A stretch of 64,000 nucleotides of DNA from Pelagibacterium luteolum (lineage in GTDB: Bacteria > Pseudomonadota > Alphaproteobacteria > Rhizobiales > Devosiaceae). The DNA lies in contig NZ_FNCS01000006.1 in NCBI RefSeq assembly GCF_900100665.1, positions 1 to 64,000 of the forward strand, in the 5' to 3' direction. A model generated the notes under the pieces. It ran no database searches. It saw only the letters and a list, made by a program, of their open reading frames with translations, and was not told the DNA's origin. Made by a program: the position numbers and the translations under genes. This document shows positions 20,733 to 27,751 of the stretch, piece by piece. Every line of letters starts with the position of its first letter. Position 1 is the stretch's first letter.

Positions 20733-21245
20733 TTAAAGGTGGAAAGACAGGCCCGCTGTCAGACGCAGATCGGACGGCATATCGCCCCAGGCTCCAGTGC
20801 CAAGAACTTCGCCGCGCACGCTCATATAATCGGTGATGCCATAGTCCGCGCCGCCACCGAATGCATAGCCGACATCGCCACCGACGAGACCACCACCACC
20901 CGTGCCGTAGACCAGCACTGGCCCAAGCGCCATGCCGCCTTTGGCCATAAGAAGCGCATCGAGCGAAAGCTCGTCGCCGATATCGCCACCCAATTGAGCC
21001 TCCAACCCGACGACGGCACTTTCGATCGACACATTGACGCCGGTGAAGATACCGCCATTAAACGATGGCGTGTTGCCCATCGGGACGCCGCCGCCATAGA
21101 CACCGGCGTAAAAGCCGTTCCAGTCGAAACCATAGCCCGACCCCGTGGCGCCGTATCCGAACGGGCCATAATCCTGGGCCATGGCCGCCGAGCCAAAAGC
21201 CGTCGCGGAAAGGGCCACCGCGGCAATGCGAACGCCAATCGACAT
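20733..21245 (-). CDS. Outer-membrane beta-barrel protein, Omp25/RopB-like (paralogue 1)
   Basis: A 170-residue secreted protein. A signal peptide (MSIGVRIAAVALSATAFGSAAMA, cleaved before QDYG) precedes a glycine-rich, alternating-polarity sequence that begins with the family signature FDWNGFYAGVYGG and ends with the outer-membrane motif LRLTAGLSFHL (terminal aromatic followed by Leu). This fits an eight-stranded barrel of the OmpA-like porin-domain family. It shares FDWNGFYAG and the C-terminal pattern with the two genes upstream but is clearly the most diverged. The ATG at 21245 is chosen because it begins the signal peptide. Role probably structural or surface-exposed; not specifically known. 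Confidence 0.75.
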   Translation of the reverse strand: MSIGVRIAAVALSATAFGSAAMAQDYGPFGYGATGSGYGFDWNGFYAGVYGGGVPMGNTPSFNGGIFTGVNVSIESAVVGLEAQLGGDIGDELSLDALLMAKGGMALGPVLVYGTGGGGLVGGDVGYAFGGGADYGITDYMSVRGEVLGTGAWGDMPSDLRLTAGLSFHL

Positions 21246-21369
21246 ATGCGTCACTCCATTAAGGTTAATTGACGCCATTATTGCCGAGGAGCCCCGTGTC
21301 TCAAGTTAACCTTGGAAACGTGGATAAGACTTTCCTAAAATTGCAGGCATTTAGGCTGTGCCCAAACGA

Positions 21370-21397
21370 CAACGGCCCCGCTTGCGCGAGGCCGTTG
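21370..21397 (-). terminator. Probable terminator of outer-membrane paralogue 2
   Basis: An 8-bp perfect stem (CAACGGCC at 21370-21377, GGCCGTTG at 21390-21397) lies 48 bases past the end of the paralogue-2 gene. The U-tract on the minus strand is weak, so termination may be partial. Confidence 0.6.
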
Positions 21398-21444
21398 CAA
21401 CTTCAAGACGAACGGGCCTGTCCCCCGATAGGCCCACTCAAATC

Positions 21445-21999
21445 CTAGAAGTGGAAGTTTGCACCGATGGTGAACTTGTGGATATCGGTGTCAACAGCAT
21501 CGTCCTGCGACCAGCCATAGAGGTACTGGCCACGGATCGAGACGCTGTCCGTAGCAGCGAATTCGAGACCGCCACCGGCAAGAACGTGATCGCCAACGGA
21601 GCCAGTCGAGTCGGAGTCAAAGTCGGAACCGTAACCGATCGCACCGTAAGCGAGGACGCGGTCGAGCACGACACCACCGCGAACAAGCGCAGCACCGTAA
21701 GCGTAGGTTTCGTCATCGGCGAAGACGCCGTCGAGCGAAACTTCAGCACCGACGAGGAAGAAATCAAACTGTGCGTTCACACCGGCCTGGGCACCGAGGG
21801 TCCAGAAGGTATCTTCGTCGTCGACGTGGTTCAGAGCACCGGCGCTCGCGCCAGCATAGAAGCCGTTCCAATCGAAGGTGGACGCAATCGGGGCGACCGG
21901 CACGACGGGAGCAGGCATAATGGGATCAGCAGCATAGGCAGCCGAAGCAACAGCAACGGTTGCAGCAGCGGCGAGAAGAGTGGACTTAACAAAAGACAT
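21445..21999 (-). CDS. Outer-membrane beta-barrel protein, Omp25/RopB-like (paralogue 2)
   Basis: A 184-residue protein with a signal peptide ending ASAAYA before ADPIMP, a proline-rich linker, then FDWNGFYAGASAG and an eight-strand-like pattern rich in Asp and Gly. It ends KFTIGANFHF, a classic outer-membrane insertion signal with terminal Phe. It is very similar to paralogue 3 along its whole length; both have GDHVLAGGGLEFAATD and RGQYLYGW. This is a recent tandem duplication. The many acidic residues in the mature part could reflect a saline habitat, which is inference. Confidence 0.8.
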   Translation of the reverse strand: MSFVKSTLLAAAATVAVASAAYAADPIMPAPVVPVAPIASTFDWNGFYAGASAGALNHVDDEDTFWTLGAQAGVNAQFDFFLVGAEVSLDGVFADDETYAYGAALVRGGVVLDRVLAYGAIGYGSDFDSDSTGSVGDHVLAGGGLEFAATDSVSIRGQYLYGWSQDDAVDTDIHKFTIGANFHF

Positions 22000-22171
22000 T
22001 TAAAGCACCTCAAAGCGCGGGGGTTAACATGATCCTATATTGCCCAATTCCCGCCTGATTCCAATCCCCTCAACACCCCACCGACCATAAATCGGCACAT
22101 TGCTGCCACTAATGCTAAAACTTGTGGCATTTGAGGCACAGGGCATTCGTTTACCCTAACAAAACATGAAC

Positions 22172-22199
22172 AAAAAAGGCGGCCCCCGAAGGGACCGCC
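22172..22199 (-). terminator. Rho-independent terminator of outer-membrane paralogue 3
   Basis: A stem with one mismatch (GGCGGCCCC opposite GGGACCGCC, loop CGAA region, 22178-22199) is flanked on the 3' side of the minus-strand transcript by an A-run at 22172-22177, giving a six-base U-tract. It lies 28 bases beyond the stop of paralogue 3. Confidence 0.8.
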
Positions 22200-22226
22200 C
22201 AAACATCGGCAGAACCGATGGTGCAA

Positions 22227-22796
22227 CTAGAAGTGGAAGTTCGCACCGATCTGGAACTTGTGGATGTCGTTGTCGGTTGCCGAGTCCTGACCCCAACCAT
22301 AGAGGTACTGACCGCGGACCGAAACGTTGTCGGTGGCTGCAAATTCGAGACCACCACCGGCGAGGACGTGATCGCCCACAGCGCCAACGGCGTCGGAATC
22401 GAAGTCGGTGCCGTAACCGATCGCACCGTATGCGAGCAGTTCGTCAGTCACGAGCACACCACCACGGGCCAGAGCCGAGCCGTATGCGTAGGTTTCGTCT
22501 TCAGCAAAGACGCCGTCGAGGGCGACTTCAGCACCGACCAGGAAGAAATCGAACTGTGCGTTCACACCAGCCTGGGCACCAATGGTCCAGTCTGTGTCGT
22601 CGAGATCGATGTTGTTCTGGGCGCCGACATTGGCACCGGCATAAAAGCCGTTCCAGTCAAAGCCGCTACCCATATCAACGACGGGAGCTGCGGGAATGGC
22701 GGGAGCTGGGACCCCGATCGCATCGGCTGCAAAAGCACCGCCGAATGCGGTCGTGGACAGAAGGGCTGCGAGCGCCACTTTCTTGAGGTTGTTCAT
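22227..22796 (-). CDS. Outer-membrane beta-barrel protein, Omp25/RopB-like (paralogue 3)
   Basis: A 189-residue secreted barrel protein. The signal peptide MNNLKKVALAALLSTTAFGGAFA is followed by a Pro/Ala linker, GFDWNGFYAGANVG, and the terminal KFQIGANFHF. It is the closest relative of paralogue 2, sharing blocks such as AQAGVNAQFDFFLVGAEV. AAGGAGAA just before the ATG is a good ribosome-binding site. Each of the three tandem genes appears to have its own terminator, so they are probably expressed separately. Confidence 0.82.
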   Translation of the reverse strand: MNNLKKVALAALLSTTAFGGAFAADAIGVPAPAIPAAPVVDMGSGFDWNGFYAGANVGAQNNIDLDDTDWTIGAQAGVNAQFDFFLVGAEVALDGVFAEDETYAYGSALARGGVLVTDELLAYGAIGYGTDFDSDAVGAVGDHVLAGGGLEFAATDNVSVRGQYLYGWGQDSATDNDIHKFQIGANFHF

Positions 22797-23173
22797 CGTA
22801 TTCTCCTTTGTACCGGCTGGTGTGCAACAAATGGGTGCCGGCTAGCATAAGTTCCGATCCACTCTGCAGTCTGGGCCGGGAGTGTTGCCCTGCTGCCACA
22901 ACTCGCGTCGGGTGGATCGACCCCAATGCGATGAGCCGGACAATCATGCCCGAGTGCGGACGAAGTGGGGCAGCGACATGGCACAAATAGGGCGAGAGTT
23001 TCATGTTGCTCAAATGCCACGCATTTAGGGTTAACCATCGGTAAATAAAGCGCTTTTTGCACCTCCGAATCTTGGCGTTCTCCCGGGTTTTGGGGCGATG
23101 GCGCAATTGGGGCTGGTTAATTGGGCGTGACAGATTATGGTGAAGCCAGTGGCGGGCGAGAGGGGCTAGCGGG
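22797..23173. promoter_or_regulatory. Divergent promoter region, barrel gene / XRE regulator
   Basis: A 377-base non-coding stretch lies between the divergent paralogue-3 barrel gene and the XRE/cupin regulator. Open frames inside it look like chance products of composition. It must carry both promoters, and the regulator could act here on itself or on the barrel gene. I see no clear operator. Confidence 0.4.
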
Positions 23174-23812
23174 ATGAATCGCGCCGAAACGGCAGGAACG
23201 ACGTTACAGGCGGCCAAAGTCGGCGCCTTGATTCGTGCCCGACGCCATAGCCTGCGCATGACATTGCAGACCCTGGGCGACTCGTCCGGCGTGTCCATCG
23301 GCTATCTCAGTCAGGTCGAGCGCGACCAGGCATCCCCTTCACTAAGCACGCTGGCCGCGATTGCACGCGCCCTGGAAGTGGGTGTCGATTACTTTATCGC
23401 GGCACCGAGCACGCAGGATGCTCTCACCCGCGCCGGGGAGCGCATGCGGTTTTCCGTCAATGATTCCCCCATCGCTTATGAGCGCCTGCATTCGGATTTT
23501 CCGGGGAGCGTCTTATCGGCCTTCCTCATAACGATCGCACCGGGCTATCGCTCTGAGACCGCCAACCATGAGGGTGAGGAGATCATCTACGTGCTCGAAG
23601 GCGATCTCACCTTACATATAGAAGACGAGATGACCGTCGTGAGCCAAGGCGACAGCCTGCACTTTCGTGGCAATCGCAGCCATAGCTGGTCCAATGAGAC
23701 CGATAGCGACGTCCGACTCATGTGGTCGGGTACCTTGACGATGTTTCGCACCAATCAGGATGGATCTGCTTTCCAGACCAATCGCGGCAGCGGGTCTGAC
23801 GCCGAATCCTAA
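23174..23812 (+). CDS. XRE-family transcriptional regulator with cupin domain
   Basis: A 212-residue one-component regulator. Residues 14-72 form a lambda-repressor-like helix-turn-helix (IRARRHSLRMTLQTLGDSSGVSIGYLSQVERDQASPSLSTL), and residues about 110-185 form a cupin_2 barrel (EGEEIIYVLEGDLTLHIEDE, DSLHFRGNRSHSW). In this family the cupin binds a small ligand and the HTH represses polyamine, amino-acid or sugar catabolic genes; the ligand here cannot be deduced. The gene stands alone between the outer-membrane genes and a strip of small unknown genes. Confidence 0.9.
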   Translation: MNRAETAGTTLQAAKVGALIRARRHSLRMTLQTLGDSSGVSIGYLSQVERDQASPSLSTLAAIARALEVGVDYFIAAPSTQDALTRAGERMRFSVNDSPIAYERLHSDFPGSVLSAFLITIAPGYRSETANHEGEEIIYVLEGDLTLHIEDEMTVVSQGDSLHFRGNRSHSWSNETDSDVRLMWSGTLTMFRTNQDGSAFQTNRGSGSDAES

Positions 23813-23909
23813 GGTCACTCGCATCAAGATCGAGAATATCGCTTGCTGACAGGACCGCCCTCCTCTATTGCCTGCGCTGTCTTTGATCTTCGCCGATCGA
23901 AGGCTTTGG

Positions 23910-23945
23910 CCCGACCGGAGATTCCACCTCCTGGTCGGGTCATTC
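23910..23945 (+). terminator. Likely terminator downstream of the XRE/cupin gene
   Basis: A stem of CCCGACC plus GGAG (23910-23920) pairs with CTCC plus GGTCGGG (23928-23939) with a single bulged T. It is followed by a T-rich CATTCATTTC. It lies about 100 bases past the regulator's stop. Confidence 0.55.
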
Positions 23946-24149
23946 ATTTCGCGCAGCCAAAAAGCTCCGCCAAGCGTGAAGCGTCTGCCGCAAACAATCA
24001 GTCATTCATGGGTTGGCAATCAGCTTCTGAGCGTTGTTTGACTTATGCTTTTTGACGCCATGTTTCAGACAGTTGAGGGTATCTGATACCACCACCGCGA
24101 GAAACCCTTATTCTTTGTTCATCGAGGCCCACGATCAACAGGAGTAACA
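23946..24149. other. Non-coding stretch before the first small gene
   Basis: With the terminator above, 23813-24149 is gene-free. The only structures I see are a short palindrome GGTAT-CTG-ATACC at 24078-24090, which could be an operator for the small gene that starts at 24150, and AT-richer sequence just after it. No coding region is supported. Confidence 0.4.
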
Positions 24150-24329
24150 GTGACGACCCCTGAGAAATTGATTGATCATTTCCGAACTCGCCACCGGTGG
24201 TGGTGCAAGCCCGGCTCAGCCATCTACAAAGACCTAACGGCGTTCGCGCTTGATCAGGCGAACTCGACCGATAGCGCCGATGAGCTTTACCTCATCTTCT
24301 GCACTCTCCACGGCATCAAGCCCAAATGA
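24150..24329 (+). CDS. Small hypothetical protein (59 aa)
   Basis: A short gene starting with GTG at 24150, preceded by AGGAG with a five-base spacer, and ending at TGA 24327-24329. The product opens VTTPEKLIDHFRTRHRWWCKPG and ends ELYLIFCTLHGIKPK. It is mildly basic at the N-terminus, has two cysteines and shows no signal or membrane segment. I do not recognise it. Support comes from the ribosome-binding site and coherent composition, not from homology. Confidence 0.5.
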   Translation: MTTPEKLIDHFRTRHRWWCKPGSAIYKDLTAFALDQANSTDSADELYLIFCTLHGIKPK

Positions 24330-24438
24330 CTGGGCAGCATGCGATTAACTCTCGCAGACCTTACGCGCCCGGCTTGCCAGCGAGGACTGCTCGACAGCAA
24401 GGCAGGAACGGGCGCCCTCGTCGCACGTTCATAGTTGC

Positions 24439-24456
24439 AAGGAGAGCAAGGAGAGC
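24439..24456 (+). repeat. Tandem duplicated ribosome-binding site
   Basis: The nine-base unit AAGGAGAGC occurs twice in a row (24439-24447 and 24448-24456), directly before the ATG at 24460. Both copies contain a strong GGAG. Only the second is at normal spacing. Confidence 0.75.
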
Positions 24457-24459
24457 AAA

Positions 24460-24657
24460 ATGAAGCCGCACACACCTAATCCCAGAGTAGAACCCAGCCC
24501 TCCGGGCGAGGACCCCCATCCCTCCACTGAGGAGATAGGCCGGGCGGAGACGCCCAATACGCCACAGGCACCCAAAGATCGGCGCCATTTGGAGATGGAA
24601 GAGGAGCAGCGGGTGAATAATTCAGTGCACGATGGCGAGAGATTTTTGAAGCGCTGA
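24460..24657 (+). CDS. Small disordered hypothetical protein (65 aa)
   Basis: The product, MKPHTPNPRVEPSPPGEDPHP followed by a charged half, is rich in Pro, Glu and Arg and is probably disordered. The strong, duplicated ribosome-binding site supports translation. No membrane or signal segment is present. The tail EMEEEQRVNNSVHDGERFLKR may form a helix. Not recognised; it may be a lineage-specific gene. Confidence 0.55.
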   Translation: MKPHTPNPRVEPSPPGEDPHPSTEEIGRAETPNTPQAPKDRRHLEMEEEQRVNNSVHDGERFLKR

Positions 24658-24918
24658 TCGGCGCGCTATCTGCATTGATTGGAGATGACCCCGGGGTTGG
24701 AACCCTCGGGACATACTCATAACCCAGCTCCAATATCATCGGCACGGACAACTCGACCGTCCACTACTGATTTAATCGTATCAAGGGTGGGCCCTCTTGA
24801 TCCGGATCTTCTCGGACGCAACGCCCTTTAACCCTTAGGCAACCATACTTTCAGTTAACCTCGAACAAATATGGTAGTTAAAACTTTAGTCATCATGCCA
24901 GCCAATTCGAGGCCACCG
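24658..24918. other. Gene-free interval
   Basis: About 260 bases without a convincing gene. It becomes AT-richer toward 24850-24890, consistent with a promoter for the small gene at 24919, but I cannot place boxes. Confidence 0.35.
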
Positions 24919-25071
24919 ATGAGTTCATTTGCTCGCCAGCTATCCATGATTGCCAAATCGGAGATGAGCCGAAACGCCCTGAACAGCTGGGACAAGTTCA
25001 AGCTGCCGCCGCAGAATGAGCAGATCGACGCTCTGCTTCTCCGCTTGGATAATCCCGCTAAGCCGCGCTGA
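24919..25071 (+). CDS. Possible small hypothetical protein (50 aa)
   Basis: ATG at 24919 has GAGG six bases upstream. The product, MSSFARQLSMIAKSEMSRNAL then NSWDKFKLPPQNEQIDALLLRL, looks helical and basic with a short amphipathic tail. In-frame ATGs at 24871 and 24895 would give 66 or 58 residues. No family recognised. Its length alone is weak evidence. Confidence 0.4.
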   Translation: MSSFARQLSMIAKSEMSRNALNSWDKFKLPPQNEQIDALLLRLDNPAKPR

Positions 25072-25370
25072 CGGCCCTATCAGCGCAAGTTGTCCCCTTG
25101 CGTACGGCGCTCCTCGCGCAGTTCGTGACGCTCCTTGCTCAAGCCCCTGCCTGCTCTCGTAGGATTCGGTTGAGGTTAAGCGCCTCGATCGCGCTGGAGT
25201 CAAAGGTAGCCATGGCGAGTTCTACGGAACCGGAGGCGTCTGCCTTGCCGCCCTCCGTACCTGCTGTTTCCCATACCATCCAACCGCGAGATAATGGCCA
25301 GTGACACGGCAAGGACGAGCAGCCACGAAATGGATGGCACTAACCAGTTGACTTCACAGGAGGGAAATAG
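25072..25370. other. Gene-free interval before tRNA-Cys
   Basis: Roughly 300 bases with no supported coding region or repeat. Short open frames on both strands lack ribosome-binding sites and look like chance. Confidence 0.35.
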
Positions 25371-25444
25371 TGGAGGCCTCGACCGGAATCGAACCGGTGT
25401 GGACGGATTTGCAATCCGCTGCGTCACCACTCCGCCACGAGGCC
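25371..25444 (-). tRNA. tRNA-Cys (GCA)
   Basis: On the minus strand the sequence opens GGCCTCGTGGCGGAGTGG and ends GGTTCGATTCCGG...CGAGGCCTCCA, with the anticodon stem-loop CGGAT-TGCAAAT-CCG giving anticodon GCA. The U discriminator and encoded CCA fit tRNA-Cys. The full cloverleaf can be drawn. Confidence 0.95.
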
Positions 25445-25549
25445 TCTTGGCGGGGTTTCTAGTTCAGGTTAGGGGCGCTACACAAGTGCGGAATGGCCGC
25501 TTGTCCATTTTTCTCCGATGAACCCTTTTCCACATTTCTCGCACCACAG

Positions 25550-26164
25550 ATGAAAAATCCAACAGTTGGCCTCATTTTATCGGGTGGATCGGGATTGCGC
25601 CTGGGCGGCGTTCGAAAAGGCGATCTTCGCATCGGCAACATCGCGCTCAAGGATACGCTGGCGGGTGCCCTAGCGGGCCAATGCCTTACACTCTTTTATT
25701 CCACGGGCGCCGCACGGACGCTTCCCCCGGCCGGCGCCATCGCCCTGCCCGACGACCCTGATGGAATCACCGGCCCTGCAGCGGGCCTCTTGGCTGGAGC
25801 GCTTTGGTGCATCGACAACGCCCCTGACGCTTTGATGGCGACGGTCTCGGTCGATACGCCTTTTTATCCCACCGACTTTATCTCCCGCGCGACGCCTCTG
25901 ATGGGTTTGGCGACCGGCTGCGTCGTGGCGCAGTATGGTGCGCGCGACTATCCGACCATCGCACTCTGGCGACCTGGCCCGCTGAGCGTTGATCTCAAAT
26001 CGATTCGACCGGCCCCGCGCGGCCCGCGCCTCCGCGATATCGAACGCCGATTGGGCGCCGTCTATATCGACTACGCCGAGACTGCGCCGGAAAATCCCTT
26101 TGAAGGCATCAACACGCTTTCCGATCTGCTAAGCGTATCGAAACGCGGAAGAAGCAGCGTTTGA
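25550..26164 (+). CDS. MobA-like molybdenum cofactor guanylyltransferase / NTP transferase
   Basis: A 204-residue Rossmann-type nucleotidyltransferase. The N-terminal nucleotide loop reads LILSGGSGLRLGGVRKGDL, a divergent form of the MobA LAGGxxxRMGGxDK motif, and VSVDTPFYPTDF is the metal-binding DTPF segment. It ends NPFEGINTLSDL, the usual MobA ending (F-x-N-x-N-T-x-x-D/E-L). The family attaches GMP to molybdopterin. The Met-to-Leu and Asp-Lys to Arg-Lys changes in the loop leave some doubt about activity. The ATG at 25550 fits the family start. tRNA genes flank it on both sides. Confidence 0.72.
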   Translation: MKNPTVGLILSGGSGLRLGGVRKGDLRIGNIALKDTLAGALAGQCLTLFYSTGAARTLPPAGAIALPDDPDGITGPAAGLLAGALWCIDNAPDALMATVSVDTPFYPTDFISRATPLMGLATGCVVAQYGARDYPTIALWRPGPLSVDLKSIRPAPRGPRLRDIERRLGAVYIDYAETAPENPFEGINTLSDLLSVSKRGRSSV

Positions 26165-26239
26165 ACAATGTTCAATTAGGGGTTGGCAAGCGCGGACAAA
26201 TTGGCTAGATGATCGCCACCTGCCGAGCAGGCTACGCGT

Positions 26240-26314
26240 TCCCCGGTAGCTCAGTGGTAGAGCAACCGGCTGTTAACCGGTTGGTCGCTGGTTCGAATCC
26301 GGCCCGGGGAGCCA
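26240..26314 (+). tRNA. tRNA-Asn (GTT)
   Basis: TCCCCGGTAGCTCAGTGG opens the gene; the anticodon arm CCGGC-TGTTAAC-CGG gives GTT, the T arm is CTGGTTCGAATCCGG, and CCA is encoded at 26312-26314. Acceptor TCCCCGG pairs with CCGGGGA. Confidence 0.96.
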
Positions 26315-26447
26315 ATTTTCTGCTTTTGTCAGGTTTCCAAAGACATTCGAACGCGTGAATGCTCGCTGCGGATCGCACCATGCATCCCAATTGCGCGATC
26401 TCATTAGCGCTTTTTTATAATGCGGTGCTTTACGTCTTTTGGATCGC

Positions 26448-27665
26448 ATGGGGAGCGAGGCTGAGATCGCGTTGACGGGGCACTATTTTTTTTCATACCT
26501 CAATCCGATGATCGCGCTAGTCCTGGCCGCGGCGTTCGCGCTTGTATGGCGCACCGGCCGCGAGCGCGTCTATCTGCTCTTGCTCACGATTGCGTTCGCA
26601 GCCAGCGGCGTTGCCTTTCTCGCCCAGGATTTGCTGGTACCGCCGGATTGGCGCCCCGGTCGCATTCTCATCAATGGCGTCTTTTTCGCTTCGGTGATGA
26701 CCATGTGCAGCGCCGGATTACTCAGGGTCGGCCAGCGCGTACCGAAACGTCTGTTCGCTGTTCTGTCTCTGGTCACCGCGGTAGGTTTCGTCTGGTATCT
26801 CTATGTCGACCCTTCCCTGACCTTTCGTATCTACGTGATGAACACCGCATTTGCGGCCATCGCGATCATCACGCTCTCGCGACTCCTTGCAGCACACCCA
26901 CGCTCCGCCTCGGACTGGCTGGTTGTCGCTCTTGCTGGCGTGGTCCTGGCCGCGGCGATTATCAGGTTTTCAGGAACGGTCTTTGAGGGCATCGACGTCA
27001 ATCCAGATGGCGATCTGCGCGACTCGGACTATTGGGCCACGATACAGGCCTTCACGCCCATCATGTATGTCAGCGTCGCATTGGTCTTTTTGCTGGCGAC
27101 CTCGCTCGAACTCATGGCGCAATTGCGCGGGGAAGCACAGCGCGATCATTTGACCGGCCTGTTCAATCGCCGTGGCTTTGAAACAGCAGCGCTAGGTGCG
27201 ATGGCCAACGCGGACGCGAAACGCATCCCCACCGCGATCCTTCTGGCCGATATCGACGACTTCAAGAAGATCAACGACACCTACGGCCATGGTGTGGGTG
27301 ACATGGCCATCGCGGCCATCGCGGCGGCGATTGCGCGCGCCGCACCAGGTCAAATCATCGCCCGCATCGGTGGCGAGGAGTTTGCAATCTATCGTGAAAA
27401 TGCCCGTCGCGCGGAGATGAGCGATCTCGCACAGCATCTGTTGGATGGTGTGCGCAGTATTTCGGTGCCGGGACTGCCCGATACCTATCCCTTGACCGTC
27501 AGCCTGGGCATCCATCTGCGCCAACCCGGCGAAAGCCTTACCCAGATGCTTTCGTCAGCCGATCAAGCTCTCTACCTCGCCAAGCATCACGGCAAGGACC
27601 GTATGGCCATGTCGCCGCTTCGGTTGCGCGCGGTGCTTGAGCGGCCGGATATTCTATCGGCATAG
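26448..27665 (+). CDS. Diguanylate cyclase (membrane-anchored GGDEF protein)
   Basis: A 405-residue protein that should make cyclic di-GMP from two GTP. About seven hydrophobic segments (roughly residues 15-235) form a membrane sensor of unrecognised type. The GGDEF domain starts at RDHLTGLFNRRGFE and has the active-site signature RIGGEEFAIY, an accepted active variant, with the metal-binding LLADIDDFKKINDTYGHGVGD upstream. There is no RxxD inhibitory site before GGEEF (the region reads ARAAPGQIIARIGG), so product inhibition is not expected. ATG at 26448 is preferred over TTG at 26439. It stands alone after tRNA-Asn. Confidence 0.92.
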   Translation: MGSEAEIALTGHYFFSYLNPMIALVLAAAFALVWRTGRERVYLLLLTIAFAASGVAFLAQDLLVPPDWRPGRILINGVFFASVMTMCSAGLLRVGQRVPKRLFAVLSLVTAVGFVWYLYVDPSLTFRIYVMNTAFAAIAIITLSRLLAAHPRSASDWLVVALAGVVLAAAIIRFSGTVFEGIDVNPDGDLRDSDYWATIQAFTPIMYVSVALVFLLATSLELMAQLRGEAQRDHLTGLFNRRGFETAALGAMANADAKRIPTAILLADIDDFKKINDTYGHGVGDMAIAAIAAAIARAAPGQIIARIGGEEFAIYRENARRAEMSDLAQHLLDGVRSISVPGLPDTYPLTVSLGIHLRQPGESLTQMLSSADQALYLAKHHGKDRMAMSPLRLRAVLERPDILSA

Positions 27666-27673
27666 CGCGCCAG

Positions 27674-27702
27674 TTTATGTTGACAGCGCCCGTCAACATA
27701 AA
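27674..27702. promoter_or_regulatory. Perfect 11-bp inverted repeat, candidate RirA/IRO-type operator
   Basis: TTTATGTTGAC (27674-27684) and GTCAACATAAA (27692-27702) are perfect inverted copies seven bases apart. The centre fits TGA-N9-TCA, the core of the iron-responsive operator recognised by RirA in rhizobia. It lies 50 bases before the likely start of the siderophore-interacting protein. That RirA binds here is inference. Confidence 0.55.
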
Positions 27703-27751
27703 TACGTCCACGACAACCGCCCCGCTCGAGCAGGTCAGCGTCGTGAGCCAG

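Noticed and set aside
23843-24055. A 70-codon plus-strand frame after the XRE/cupin gene
   Set aside because: It runs through the likely terminator hairpin and has no ribosome-binding site.
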